A stretch of DNA of 64,000 nt from Crotophaga sulcirostris (GCA_013397455.1 VYZB01000195.1:649209-713208), one strand, 5' to 3'. Positions 9,901-23,665 are shown, counted from the stretch's first letter. Numbers and translations are program-made. The notes: generated by a model from the letters alone, not told the origin.

Positions 9901-12900
9901 TCATGCTTGAACAGTGATTTCCTTTCTTGTTTTCTTTAGGGATATTATGTACATAAGCAACTGCCTTTAACACCCAGTATCATTCCATTCAGCAATATTA
10001 CTAATATACTTAGTGATAGGCATGTGCTTAATTACCAAGCAGAAGAGACCTTAAATAGTTCCCCAATATAGGAAAGCTGTTTTAGGTTAACTACAAATGT
10101 GATTTGCCTTGTGGGAACCTTTGTCTCACTTCCATGATTGAGGGCAAACCATAATGGAGTAATGGACAGATAATGCACTTAACTCCATTTTTTAAAGAAT
10201 ATTTTATTGATTTAACTGAAAATCTCAAGTCTGTGGATTTGCTCTCTATAATGCCAGCCAATAACTGTGTTAAAGGAAAAAGAAGGGGGGAGGAATGAGA
10301 CACCAACACTTCGGTCTGAAATTTTAACCCTTTCAAGTTTTTTTCCCTTTATAAAGCTCCTTTGTCTCAGAAGATGCTATGAAACAAAGCCAGCAGCATT
10401 TCTTTGGCAGACCAATCGGAAACATAGATAGAGAAGAAAGGCAAAACAAGGACAGCCCAATTTGTGCCACAGCTCACTACATTAGCGCATGTCTGAGCCC
10501 TGAATCTTTTCTCTGTTCATGCCAGCACTCCTTTGATGATTACTTTATCTGAAAAAGATAAGACATTATGAATTTGATTATGGCATCACTCCATGTGGTT
10601 TGACAGGGCCTCAAGCACATTGGTAAATTGCTGTCTGAGCAGTTCCATTATTATTACATAGCATGGCTCACGGTTAGGAGTAAGCTGGAATAAATATAGA
10701 ATTAAAAAAAATTATAACAGTCACTCTTTGCCTTTAAAGAAATTACTCTTTTAAAGTTACAGTGTCTTCTCATTACTTGCAATGTCATTCAGTTAAACAC
10801 TGATAATTGCTGGCCAGTGTATTACCTGCAAGCTCAAAGCAATCCCAGAGCCCAGCTCTGCAATGCTGAAATGCCATTTCTGACCATCTTTGTATCATTT
10901 AATCAGTAGTTAAACTGTACAGGACTGACAAGGAGAACTGTTGATGGCAGTTGCTTTGAGACTGATCATATAATTTTCAAGCTGAATTTTATGACTGTGC
11001 AGTATTTTAAGCAGAACAGTACAGTAACTGTAATTTTAACAAGAGGAGCATTTTATGGGATTTTTCCTATGCGCTAGTCTGGAATTCTACACACTTAATA
11101 GTCTCTTGGTTTAAAGACTTCAGTCTTGGTACAAAGAAAACTAATATACACTATAATTCAGAGTAGGTCATCTGAAGAGCAAGCATATCCATCACTTCAT
11201 TGTCACTATAAGTTCAGAACACCAATTATGTATTATTATTATGCCTTAAAAACACAGGATTATAGTCAAAGGGAAGCCTAAGGAACTCTGAAGTGAGGCC
11301 ATTAAATTTCCTTCTGACTCCTTAGAGACACTGGAAGCACAAGTGGGGGAGAAGGTTTGTGGAAGACCTTACATGTGAAATGGAAGACATCCCGCTGGAA
11401 GGGAGAAAGCTATTTGTGGACATAGTTGGTTAATTTTGTCTTCTAAGTATGCAGCAGTCTACCTGAAAAAGCAAGGATTCCAGCACTTCAGCTAGGAGAG
11501 CTGGAATTTTATCAACTACATTTGGGGGAATGGCAACTTACAGTGGACGAGGAAAGATGGAGCAATGGCAGAAAGGGGAGCAGAAAATTTAAGTAAAACT
11601 GTTTTTTTAAAATTATCTTCAGTAATGCAGTAACTGCCTAATCATCCTTTACCTAACCATGATCAGTGCAAGTCGTGGCAGTAATCCAAGACTAGACCTG
11701 ACCAAAGCTAGAGAACACATTTGGGAGAGCAGAAACTGCATTTTCATCAGTGGAAAGAAGAAACTTGATTCATAAGGATGAGAATCCCATGGAGTGATGC
11801 AGTGAAGGAGTGACTGCCCCCTCCTATATCACAAAATGCTTGTAATTAAAGGTATATAATCCAAAGACTAAATCCTTCTTTAACTGGCAAATAATGTCCT
11901 AATTTTTCTTGATTACACAAAGTAGAAATATCCCAAGGTGTCTTGAAAAGTGGTAAAACATGATCATACAGTACTGTGCCTCAGATGGACTGGTACTGAC
12001 AGCCCACCTGTCTGGGAAGCAGTTTAGAAGTAAAGCAAAATAAGAGAGTAAGGGAACTTCCCTATCAAAGCACACATACAAACCAGATGAGAATTACAGG
12101 GCAGCCACAAACATGTGCATGTTTATTTCTGTATGTAAACATATGTGTGAGTGCATATCTCTCACTTCTCAGGACTTAAACCTATTTAATTTTCCTCAGA
12201 AAGTCCCCCCACAATCGATCCAGCTGTAAAACAAGTTACAAGTGATAAGAGGCCTTGGTCTCTTTCTGTTTCCCAAAGCTCAAAGCCCATTGAGTGAGTC
12301 AGGGGTTTTGTAGCAGTTTGCATGCAGAGTCCAGTTCTGCAAAGCCTTCCTTTTAGAAATGGTTCATAACCGTGCAAGTTTCCTGGGATTGTTTTGGCAG
12401 ATCCGGTCTGCATACCTCGAGCTCGGGCTGTCTACAGAACCACGTTACCCTTTCCGACAGGGTGTGCATTAAGCCAAAGCAAAGAGGGCCCACTGCTTTG
12501 ATGTGCCTCACTAGAATCTAAGGAAAGCGTAGAGAGAGCATTTTAATAATTAAGAATTATGGATTTGAAAGCAAGGCTGCTAGCATTGCCAAGCTCAACC
12601 CAAGTCCTTGAAAAGAACTCTGTCAAAATGCGCTTCTAAGAAGAAATTATGTTATAAATTATTTTCATGGAATGATCCAATCTTAAATGAATATTTGGGT
12701 TGCAGTTCATGAAAACCTCCCTCTTTTGAAAAAATGTTTTCATTTTTTAGATTTCTCTTTGTCAGCATTTCTAACAGTAAAAATGACAAACTTTTATGGG
12801 TAGGTGCCAATGGAGACAGCTGTATTTTATTATTGAATACTTCTGGTGCTTAGTTTGGCACCAGTCCTGTTTATATTGCTAGTAAGATTTCATGCAAGCC

Positions 12901-15900
12901 TTTGCAAGGTCTTGTGTTTAAACTTAAATGTCTGATATGGTTTGTAATTGATTCCACTCAGTTCCCTCCCTCCTCCTTCTCAGTCCAGTTTGTAAAAGAG
13001 AATTTATCACTGTGTGGGGAACAGACCTTCCAGCTCTGTGGATTCAAAGACAAAAATTCCACAGCAAGATCCTAGAAACCTCTGGTTCTATTATGATTCT
13101 CTTCAACTGCTAGAAGAATGTATTAATCCCTGCCGTTCCTGTCCTTGGATTCTTATTTTTTTTGTGTGTGTTTTGATTAATTAACTTTTCTCAGGGTTAA
13201 ATCTAACCAGCCCACGTGCTTCCTGTCTTAGTGCAAAAATCCAGCTATGGGCTGTACCTCTCAGTTCTTTATTTTTCTGCACATTTGTGCCATAACCTCT
13301 GTGCTCTCTGTAGATACACCAGGCAGTTTACTGCATGCTTGCATGAGAGTCGGGGAATATCAAAAAGCAACTGCACAATAATATCCCTTAAACAGGAAGA
13401 CAAATTTGCTTTGGTGCCTTTCTGTTAAAAATTGAATGGGTGAACTTCCCTTCTGTCAGGGCTCACATTACATGAACATGAAGTCACTAAGATCAGAGGA
13501 TTTGTTTTATACGTCTGAACTTCAGAAGGCAGCAGAGGAAAAGACTTTTTTAAAACCCATCCACTAGAGCTCCATAATGATAAACAAGGCTGATTGTCTG
13601 CCTTGGTCTGGTCTGTACAGAGCCAAATACAAACCAAGAATTAAATACCCGACTGGCCAATTTAGCATGTAATGAACTACTCCTAATGGGAGCCAGTGAA
13701 CTGAAGTTGGCCTTGAGAATCACTTGTCATTGCCAAGACCTCTGCGATAGCCAGTCTGATCACACCTCTTTTATTACTGCCGTGCCTTCTAGCAGATACT
13801 GTTGGGCCTGAGATGCTCTTTTTGGTCTTTGCCAGAACAGTCAGTATTACAACATCCATGTCTTTGGCTGGGGTCTTCAGAGTTACTGCAGTACAAGAAC
13901 TGAGTGTGTGCTGCATTTTGCAGTATTCTCATCTTGTCCTTATCAGATCATGCACAGAGTTTCACAATATTTAAAATTAGGTTTTGCTTTTGCCTTGTTT
14001 TATATCAAAACAGCTTCCATGCCTTCAAAACTCATTGTCTATGTACTGCTGATAAATATTGTGCAGAAAGATAAAATGGGTTATTCACAATCCACTCAGG
14101 TTCCCATGTTACTCTGTATTCTGTGGTGAGCCCCTGTTAAAACTGTAAACATACTCCCTTACCTCATTACTTTAAATTTTGTTACAATGTTACATGTGCA
14201 GCTTATCTTACCATAACAAATTTCTCTATAGCCATAGCTGGAATGACAATGTGTTTCTGTAGAGGAAGAAAAACTATATGGGGCTTTAAAAGTCAATTTT
14301 TCTCTCCCACCCATCTTAAAAAAGTTGAGAAACTTCCTGCAACCATAAAACAATGAAGACAGGTGTGCAGGTTATGATTGTCTTTCAAGGGAAATATAAG
14401 AATTCTATCTAGATTTCAATATGGAAAGAAGGCTATAATTGCATGTTATACAGATATCATTCATGACAGAATTACAACAAATATCATATGCCAGTAACTC
14501 AGACGAAGAGCTGTCGCGTTTAGCTAATCCCTCTCTCATGGGGTGAACAGAAGATGGTGCATCAGTAAATTGGCACCAGAGTCTAATTAGTGCTCTCATT
14601 CAGCCTACTAAGTAGGAAGAGATGGCAGAAGAAGTAGATAATATTCAAGAAGCAGAGGGGCAGGCAGGCAGATCAGGATTAATGTAAATTGCAGACCCAA
14701 AGATCTCTAGAGAGTGCAGAACACAAGCTAAAATCTTATCCAGCTTAATCACACTACAACACAAAACAGAAGTCTCATAACTTCTTTTGCCACAAAGAAT
14801 ATGAAGCCAATTGAACCCATGTTTCCTCTAACAGTTTATTTTACCTTCTACTATGCAGGAAGGGGGAGAAAGCAAGGCTAGGATAATAACTTATCCTGAA
14901 AGATTTTTGGAGCTAAAGGTCAGGTAGAGTTCCAGGAGAAGCAAATTCCAGAGGAATGCAGCTCTAAGTAAGAATTCCCATGTCCAGCTCCCACTCCCAT
15001 CCTGATGGGGATGATTAGCTGAAGTTTCCTGATGAATGTAGGTGTTTGTAACAAGTCAGAGAGAGAGAAGTGATAGATTAGGTCATCTAGCCTAGTCAAG
15101 CAGTACTGTGCAGACAGGTCAACACTTCAGATTTGACATAGGATACTTAGACAGTGTGAAGCATATAACACAGGCATAATGAAGTTCTCTTCCACTTGGA
15201 AGGTGGACAGTTTCATTCGTTAAAGGTGTTGGGCAGTATTCAAGATCCTTCCATGGCATGAAAGCTTCACTAAAGGTCAGAAGCAGATAATTTTTTTGAT
15301 TTTAATATCTGAGGGTAAGAAAAACATGTCAATTCTTGATTATGCGCAGATAAACGACCATTTTGCAGGACTGGGATAGCATTTCAGACACTGGGACTGA
15401 AGGTGCATCTAGTAGGACCTTGAGATGATACACATTTTGGCAAGAGGCAGGTTTATTGATTGAACACTGGTCAGGTAAACAGAACTTGCTGAGAACTGAC
15501 TCCAGTAAACAGAGCTTGCTCCAGTGCCAGGCAAGCCTGTGTTATAATCAGTTTGATTTTATGATAATAATAATCTGCATGAGACTTAGCATCCATTTAA
15601 GTTGAATTTTTACTATGATTTAGAATTTTCTATTCAAGGGAAAAGTTGCAAGAACTGCAAAACCATACTGCACTGAGACAGAGAGCATCAGTTGGAGAAA
15701 CTTGAGGCGAAATCAGTTTTCTTTGCCCACAGAAAGTGCAGGCTTTTTCTTCATCACCCTATTGATGGGATTCTACAGTAGAAGAAACAAGAGTTCTTAT
15801 TTACTAACAGCCTGTAAAAAAGTCTGGAAATGTACCATACCCAGCCTATCTTTGCTATTTAAAGCGAGGACAAAATTTTGAAGCTTTGCCTTTGACTTTC

Positions 15901-17800
15901 ATAGGGGCAAGTTTTGCCTCCTGGGATGGAAACTCTTGGCGTTTATATGCAAGTACAAATAGCTACAAAAGGGAAGGCACAGACAATTGTCACATCTCCC
16001 TGGGCCTGGCTTAACTGCAAGCCCATATTAATGCTCCAACCCTCATTCAGGGTTCTCACCTCACCTATCAGAGCCTCCCATCAATGTTACACAGACCCTT
16101 TAAGATCTAGAAATTCAATAGCCAAGAGAAAGAAGCCACTGATAAATTATTTAAAGAAAAGCATTCTCTTTTCTTAACCGTGTTAAAGGAAGTAGGTCAC
16201 AAAGTTCTAGAGTGCACCCAGAGAGCTCTAAAGGGCATAATAAAGTCTTAAGATGTATAAAATACAGTTAAACGCATCATTGTCAACAACAGAGGAGATT
16301 TTGGTCCACGGATCCTTAAGAAAAGAGATCCTTTCCTTTAGAAGGCATGAATCCTCATGAAGTGATGGCACCAATATTTAATGATGAAGCCATAGCCTAT
16401 CTACATAAACTGAATAGAATGAGCTTCACACCACCTTTCTACTCTAGCTGGTAATCGCAACAATTTAGTAGGATGTCTTTGTAAACTCCAGATTAAACAG
16501 TCCTCAAGGGCTGCTGATGACAGAGTGGAGCAGTGTAATAATTTGGGGGTCTGAATGGCAGAAGTTTCATAGGCAATCAAACATGTTGCATCGAATTGTT
16601 AGGTCTGGCAGAGGTGTTTTCATTAAGTTCGATCTGAAAATATATATAAAAAAATTTAGACTTTTGATAAGAAAATCAGTATCTGAAGTTCAAGTTGGAT
16701 AAGGAGGCTGAAGCTTCGTACTTAGAAGGAAAAAAATAAGTATTAGTATTAAAGGCCAGATCTGAATCTCACTGACATATGAGCAGGTGGGTAAAAGAAG
16801 AAAAAGCCCAAATCTGGTTCAGCCCAGAAACTGAACCATAGACCTGAGAATCTGAAACCATCCCTGCTTTGTGTTTCTTTTCTCACTTTCTCACTTTCAC
16901 CTGTTTAAACTGTTCTTCATTTTTAGAACAAAAACAAGAAAAATAAGGAAAAGTATATCCACTGCTAAACCGACCTTCCAGATGCTCAGTTCCAGTCTTG
17001 ATCCAGATTTTCTGAGTCAGATTACAGAGCTTCACAAAATAAGGTTTTTAACAAAAAGGCTTGTGCAATGACACCTTTAAACCAGCTTCTGGAAAAAAAA
17101 TCAGAGTTGTGCATTTCAGCAGAAATGCATCTGTTGTCACACTACAAAATGCAAGACATGTCATCCTGCTTGTTTAAGAAAAATCATGCAAGAATAAAAG
17201 ATACATCAACCTTAATATATCCCCAAGGCAATACTCAGTGTCTAGAAATGTAGTAGTCCAGCCTTTTTTAACACCAATGAGTAAAAAAGCTAAAGCACTG
17301 GAAGTGCTAAAGCAGCAACCTTGGTCTTAAGATAAGCACGACTTCTAACAATAATTAGAGAAACACAGCTTCAGAAGCACAAGGAAAAAACTGTCTTTGA
17401 TTTGCTTTGGGGCTTTAGCAGTCTGAAAAGGTTCCCAAATTGTTCATTTCCATTCAATTGTTTGTCACTGATTCATACAATTTCCCACCAAACTGGTTTC
17501 TTAGAATTTTCATTTGGGCAAATGCGACAGCACTCTTCACTTTTTGTGTTATTTTCCTCACTGCCTCCTGTTGCTTCAGACAGATTTACTGCTTTACTGA
17601 CATAAGTTTTCAGACTCCACAGTACACAGCATGAAAGTTGTAAGGGCTCTTAATTCATTGGGTAAAACCCATTAAGATACTGTGAGTATTGTAGAAGTTT
17701 AACAACCTTCCCAAGGGAGGCGTTCAGCAGAAGTGATGACTCAGAGGACAACAAACTGCCACGCACCCGTTTGCTGTTACAGATGAATGCTGTTCTTTGC
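6935..17800. other. Long stretch without a supportable gene
   Basis: The longest frame is 8064-8450 on + (128 codons), with no recognisable domain and a frame of comparable quality on the opposite strand. The segment 10360-11060 looks unusually non-repetitive and free of simple sequence, as conserved non-coding elements often do, but that cannot be judged without an alignment. Near 12700-12790 there is a T/A-rich stretch (GAAAAAATGTTTTCATTTTTTAG and similar words) that may be a decayed repeat. No tRNA, snRNA or miRNA hairpin could be supported. Confidence 0.55.
15074..15115. repeat. Possible old repeat fragment (AGGTCATCTAG-type)
   Basis: GATTAGGTCATCTAGCCTAG resembles the AGGTCATCTAGTCC phrase I recall from old interspersed repeats in reptiles and birds. 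Only this phrase is recognisable and no boundaries can be set. Confidence 0.22.
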
Positions 17801-17804
17801 TGCA

Positions 17805-17925
17805 CGGAAGGGAAGCTCTTGAAAGCACGTGTCAGACTGGTTTGATCCTTGATTTTGCCATACACTTTCTGTGTGACCTTGAGCAAGACATGCAGCTTGC
17901 TTCTGAGACTCAATGAGACTGAGGG
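17805..17925 (+). mobile_element. Ancient MIR / CORE-SINE remnant, + orientation
   Basis: Blocks in the order of the MIR SINE are visible: CTCTTGAAAGCACGTGTCAGACTGG, then GGTTTGATCCTTGATTTTGCCA (corresponding to the tRNA-derived GGTTCGAATCC... and CTCTGCCA region), then the diagnostic CTGTGTGACCTTGAGCAAG at 17869-17887, then GCTTCTGAGACTCA (corresponding to the CTCTGTGCCTCAGTTT block). MIR elements were active in early amniote or mammalian ancestors. A copy in a sauropsid is an old relic, so heavy divergence is expected. The 3' part of the element is not recognisable. Confidence 0.6.
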
Positions 17926-18014
17926 CGGGTGGCACTAAACGGGCCAGAATCACAACCGCCAACGGCCTCATCATTCACAAATACACAAATACCTACAGTA
18001 TACTTTACCCACTT

Positions 18015-18041
18015 AAAAAAACAAACAAACAACAAAAAAAC
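18015..18041. repeat. (CAAA)n-like simple repeat
   Basis: An A-run is followed by ACAAACAAACAACAAAAAAA. It is interrupted and short. Confidence 0.7.
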
Positions 18042-19002
18042 TAAAATACTGGTCCAGCTCTGATGCAGTCAATCTACTCTGAGAGAAAAGCTCAAATCTG
18101 AATGCAAACTCTAGGCTTAGTTCAGCAACAGCTCTCCATAAAACTCTTGGGTCTGGGTCTAAGAAACAACAAAAATCATCCCAGTTGCAGGAGTCTCCCA
18201 ATCCTGCTAGCAAGGCACCTTTATTTAGAACATAGGACAGGTATAGAAGTTTTTTGTCACTCAAACCAGCTGATTTTGGAAACCTGAATAATTCCTATGA
18301 ACCATCCCTAAATCTTATGTGTACCCATCAGTGGAAATTCCTGATGATATTTTGCTTCTGGTAGTACCGAAAAGGTAATTCCTGAGAAACATGGGACAAT
18401 TAGCAATTGTCATCAGCATTCTTTTCAGTTTAATCTGCTTGGATGCTTTAAACTTCCTAGAGAATGACAAACAGCACAAAATTGAACATTAATGTCAATG
18501 CTTGCTGCAAGATATAAACACACTTCAATTTTCCTAGCATAATGAAACAGAGCTCTGCATTTTAACTTCTGCTTGATGCCTAAATTAAGCCCAGCAATAT
18601 ATTCTTTGCTTTATAAAACTGTATTAATTAAGAAAGTGCCTGATTTCATTTCTATGAGTAGGTTCAAAATGACAGATTTGAAAGTTTTGTCAGATTTTGG
18701 TTCTAGACACTGAAAGCTGATTACTGAAATGATATGTACCCCTCACATTGCCAACCCAAAAGATGAATGAACAGAAAACAGATACCAATATAAAAAGGAA
18801 TTATCAGTGTGCTAATTGCATACAGTAGACCTAGATCATCAGCGCTTAAAAAATTTTCAGTCCCTGGTGTCAGGACAGTGTACAGAGAAATTTAGATGTT
18901 CCAAAGCCTTGTACAAGCGAGAGAGAAACTGCAGTCATCCTCTTCTCCCCCAGGTCTTATATTTTTTCTGAAGCTGGAGAATTAACCTCATCCAGATTTA
19001 GA

Positions 19003-19018
19003 TTTTTTTTTTTTTTTT
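19003..19018. repeat. Poly-T run (16 T)
   Basis: Sixteen uninterrupted T residues between GATTTAGA and CAAAAAAG. It could be the A-tail of a minus-strand retro-insert, but no such insert is recognisable to its right. Confidence 0.75.
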
Positions 19019-22000
19019 CAAAAAAGACATCAGTGTACTAAATGTTTACAAAATAATCAGCAATCATCTACTGGAAAGTTCACCAGTCAAAATCCTTAGT
19101 TACATATATTATGTGGTTTCTACCTGCTAAACAGAAGACCACATCACATTTAATTTTGAATAATCCTACCATTAAAATGTCAATTCTTTTTACAGAGCAG
19201 TGATGGAGACTGCCAATGAGGCACCCTCTGCCAGATGGCCTCTCAAAGTCACCTACAGGGCAGAGCAGATGGGTGTACTTTGAGGCTTTGTGTCTGAGAA
19301 AGGTACTGTCAGCACTGAAAAGGAAAGCCCACGAATCAACAGAAAATTTGGTTTCGCACTGTTGCCAATTCTTTGGACTCTGTAAACACAAATATTCACT
19401 GCAGGAATGAAGTGCATGAAAGAGAGATACTGTGGGCTGCTTGAAGTTGTTGCTTCCATGCCACCCACTATACTAACTCTCAAAAATAGGACTGCATTAA
19501 AGTAATCCCTACACATTTCCTTTACGTAATGGTGGTTGAACACTGGTACCCAAATGTCCATCCCTCATCCATGGCATTCTGTTTAAAATTACAGACATTG
19601 GATGTTAATTTTCAGACCTAGCAATTACTGAATAATTTCTGTGTTTTAAAGAAGGTGCAGGAATATTCCTCTTGGGATGAATCAATATCAGTTTATATGA
19701 AGAAAGGGACTATTTTACAGTATATACTCTTTTTTTTTTCCTGCCTCATACAAAGTCATTAATTCTGTGGGTGATTCTAATATTAATTGTACATGCATGT
19801 GGTAGGTGGGTGGCAAAGACAGTTATTGATTATTATATGGCCATATCTGCCAGAGCTCATAATAATGTAATTAGAAATGCATTGCAATGAATATTGAACT
19901 ATGCACATAGCTTAAGAACAAACTTTGGAATAGTTCTTTATAACAAGCATAGCAGAAAAGACAACCATGGAGAATGAAAATCTCTTCTTACAGAAGGCAG
20001 GGGTGTAGAATAAACAGTGGCAGAGCAATCCAGTGTAGCTTGGCTGCATTTCATAATGCTGCTTATTTATTTAGACAAAACGACCAAACTTGTAGGGGGT
20101 TGGATCTATATCATCCAAAATCTCCTCCTTGAGGAATGGTCAAAAAAAGATAAGAGGGCAAATTAAATCTATGACAGCTGCTCTCTGCTTTGACTCAGGA
20201 GGAATGAAGATCTACTGAAAAAAAGGCTACCGTGCACTGGACGTTAGCAAGTGGGCTAAAGATAATTTTCTGGTGCTACATCTCTAGGCTACATCTGGTT
20301 AAAAGGTCCCTGTTTTGTTACAAGTTTCTAAGCCTGCCCATCTCCTTTGTTACTGGGGTTTATTTATAAATTGCATTTCTGCAATAGTGGAATTAGAGAG
20401 ATGCCATCAAAAAGCTCAGGAAGGAGTAATTTTGCCATTGCTACACTACACCAGCATGTTTCCCCACTTGCACTTGCACTTGAGGTTCATACCCATTTCA
20501 AACACTGAGGTGAAAACACATGTGCAGAAGAGCATGTACCAAGTTGTATGAATGCGAAATATTCTTGGACAGCAGCTTGGATTGTAGCAGCTCTATGAAT
20601 CTCTCCATTGGAAGGCAAGAACGAGTCTAATCTGTCTATTTCTAAACAACTTAGAAGCGCTCTGTATAAAACAGATCTTTTCTACAGAAATTTCTCTTCT
20701 GCAGATTTTTTTTCTACAGAAATCCCTCAAATTGCTAAAACCTGAGAACCACTAATCAACTCCAGTTCCTACTACTGTTGGCAGATGGTCAGGGTGCTCA
20801 GCATGAGTATTTTACCTTGAACCTCACTAGAATGGAGCATCTAATTTAAGCAAAACAAAATTAATTTACTGTGCTGCTGTCTTTAGTAGCAGCCATCTCA
20901 TGAGAGAGAATCAAACCTCCAAAAGAATAGCTATGAATGCAGAAATTTAATATCCTCAGGACACATCAGCATGACCAAACAAGGATACAAAGAGCAAGAT
21001 TTGCAAATTAAAATGCTTAAATTATTAGTAAATATCCAGGTACGTGCAGTAACCATGAACCTCATATTTGGCATTCTAATTAACTTGGAATAGGAATCTG
21101 GGCAATTACCTCAATATTGTTGATGAAAAGCTTGACCAAAGGATCTAGCTGGCTACAATGAGATTTTTACTGCATGAAGGTCTGGCAACCATGACATTGA
21201 CCTCTATAATTCCAGCAGAGGACAACTAGGTGAACCTCCGTAGGCAGAAGTTTAAAATGAGGCACCTGCTCTGCTAAATCTACTTTCTAAAACATTAGCA
21301 TTCATATCTTAAAGTAGTGAATTCTACTGGACTCTGTCTTTTGTGAAGTGGGTGTTATTACCCACCATAAAACATACCAGAGTTGGATAGTGGGTCAGTC
21401 TTTTTGTATTCAGATAGCTGATAGTTGGTCAATCTGTTTCTATCCAGAGTATCTTTGGATGGAAAATCGCTTTACCATACTGTTTTTAAAAAAACCTTCT
21501 CCATTGAATTTCCATTTTCAAACATATCAGGAAAGTGGCAAAGGTTTCTATTTTTCACAATACAGAACTTAATCAAAAAAGGAAAAACTATATTTTGATA
21601 GCGTATATATGTATTATATATTCCCTGAAGGAATGTAAGTTGAAATTCTGTGCAGGAAAAAAAAAAAAAGGCAGGACTAGCTCACGTGTTTGTAAAGTGT
21701 TCTGAAATCTACAGAGACTGAGCCATATCCTGGGAGCCTTCTTCCTACTAAGATGTGTCACACACGAGGCCCTGAGCATGAGCAAGGCAGGAGTATCTCA
21801 CAGAAAATTACAAACGGCTACACGTGCAATTTTAATTAATCAACTGATGACCTGACAATGCAGTATTCAGGAAACACCAGCTGGTAAAACTCTGTACAAC
21901 AAAATGAGGCTAAGCAACTGTAAAATCACTAACAGCACAGTGGTTTTTTGTGGCTTCTCAGCTATAGAAACCCATATATGTTAAAAAGAAACACAAAAGC

Positions 22001-22370
22001 AAATGTTTAAGTAACAAGTATGAAGTAAACATCTTTGTTATCAGTATTTCTCTTATAGGAAATATTCTTTTATTATTACACCAAATTTAATTCCATTAGT
22101 AACAGTGTAAGAAATATCTTCAAAGCAGTTAAAAACAATAATGAGTTAAGTCTGATCAAACTCTTTATAGAGAAGAAAAGGGAGCCTGAAAAGACCAGCG
22201 TTAGTTCTGAGTCAACATTAGTATCAAAACACAGCGTTTCCTACTCCTTCATTTTTACACTTAAGTACTGTTATTTCTGAGTAGATCAATTTTAAATGTG
22301 AGTGCAATGTATCAAACTTAAAAGTGGAGTTTAAATTATTAAAATTACTTCTATTAGCTTCAAGCACCAA

Positions 22371-22500
22371 GGCTCCATTCAAGCAAATGAATTAAGCACA
22401 TGCTTAAGTACATTTCTATTGAGTTAAGCAGTTTAGCAAATGCTTTCCCTGCAGGCTTACTGAAGCCAAAAGCATGTAAGCATATGCAAAACGTGGGGAT
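22371..22500. repeat. Ancient palindromic amniote repeat (AAGCACATGCTTAAG type)
   Basis: GGCTCCATTCAAGCAAATGAATTAAGCACATGCTTAAGTACATTTC carries the perfect small palindrome TTAAGCA-CA-TGCTTAA (22392-22407), then TATTGAGTTAAGCAG and, further on, AAAAGCATGTAAGCATATGC. The AAGCACATGCTTAA word on either side of a central CCATTGA-like word is typical of a palindromic interspersed element that I recall as frequent in turtles, crocodiles and birds. I cannot name the library family. The right arm is much more eroded than the left. Confidence 0.5.
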
Positions 22501-22978
22501 ATTCTTAACTGCATGGTTTTAATAGAGGTTCAACACTGATTTTGAGGTTAAACTTGCACCCAGGATTCCACTTCATACAAACGAACAAGTGACTGCATGG
22601 CTTTGTTTTGGCTTTGCCCTTATCACACTGCAAAAATATAGTTGGTAAAGAAAAAAAGAATTAAAAATCCTTCCCAAATATTTATGGAAAGGTAAATTCC
22701 AGGAATGATTAATGAGGTGGTACCAGAGGCAAACAGACTCCAAAGCAAGGGAGAAAAAAAACCCCACAAGCACTAGATCAATCCATCCTCTGTCAGTGCA
22801 TAATAAACACTGTGGTCTTCCAGCCTATAATTCATCAGATTCAATATTAGGTCATTTAAGAATCCCTGTGTGACACAAATAGAAAAACAAGTTAGCAGCA
22901 GAAATGTAATGATTAATTTTACATGTAGCCATGAGATCTACATGTCTGTTCAACTCCTTGGAAGCCCCTGCCGAGTAG

Positions 22979-23013
22979 ATTTTTTATTTTGGGGTTTTTT
23001 TTATTTTATTTTT
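22979..23013. repeat. T-rich low-complexity tract
   Basis: A run of T with interspersed A and G (ATTTTTTATTTTGGGG, then TTTTTTTTATTTTATTTTT). No transposon is recognisable around it. Confidence 0.65.
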
Positions 23014-23527
23014 GGTCTACAATTGACACAGTGTTCCTGACAACTTGAAATGAGATGGTCAGGGGCAATGAATATCACTTATGAGGAGGTTTCACTGCCA
23101 AAATTAAACCAGTAGCAACACTGTCCAGCAAAAAAGAGTGAAATTAGTAGCTCCTTTTGTACTGGTGCAGGGCAATATATATAAATAAACAGGAAAGTGT
23201 GAAGCTAAATGATCATTTATAGCAGCACAAAGGCTGCCCCAGTCCCAGCATTTGCATGTTTATTAGCTGCTGTGATACAGCCGAATCCTAGAACCTAAAT
23301 TACAATGAGACTCAACGCACAACTGAAAAAAACGTGATGCTGGTTGTTCTCTTTCAGCTGGAAGAATGACAGTATGGTGCACATATTTCAACCAATATGC
23401 AGTGATGAAGGAATTGGAATAGTTGTCAAGTCATAGGACTAATTGGCGCTTTATGATGGATAAATGTTATATAACTTACCAAAGTGCTCTATGTAATCAC
23501 ACAATCCCAACAAATACTTGCAGGGAA

Positions 23528-23586
23528 CAGGCCCAACCCTGTACCGAGCCACAACGATGGGAAAATTCCCACTAATTTTAATAAGA
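23528..23586. repeat. Possible remnant of an ancient palindromic repeat
   Basis: ACAGGCCCAACCCTGTACC followed by GATGGGAAAATTCCCACTAATTTTAAT resembles the GGCCCAATCCTG / AATGGCAAAACTCCCATTGACTTCAAT pattern of the old palindromic elements seen elsewhere in this window. It is eroded. Confidence 0.33.
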
Positions 23587-23665
23587 ATTATGAACACTTT
23601 AATAATTGGTAGTAAAAGATCCCCACGTGTTTAGAAGAAGTATGTAGATATCAAAAGTCCATTTT

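Larger units (their letters stand above)
17930..22370. other. No gene seen
   Basis: Only short frames occur. Simple sequence includes an A/CAAA-rich tract at 18015-18041, a run of 16 T at 19003-19018 and a run of 13 A at 21657-21669. The poly-T and poly-A runs have no recognisable retro-element attached. The remainder is ordinary AT-rich DNA. Confidence 0.55.

Noticed and set aside
15400..15421. AAGGTGCATCTAGT, identical to 14 bases of the miR-18 family
   Set aside because: No hairpin partner or star-strand sequence is present around it and no miR-17-92 neighbours occur. Most likely a chance match.
19003..19018. Poly-T considered as the tail of a minus-strand processed pseudogene
   Set aside because: No coding-like or repeat sequence is recognisable next to it and no target-site duplication is seen.
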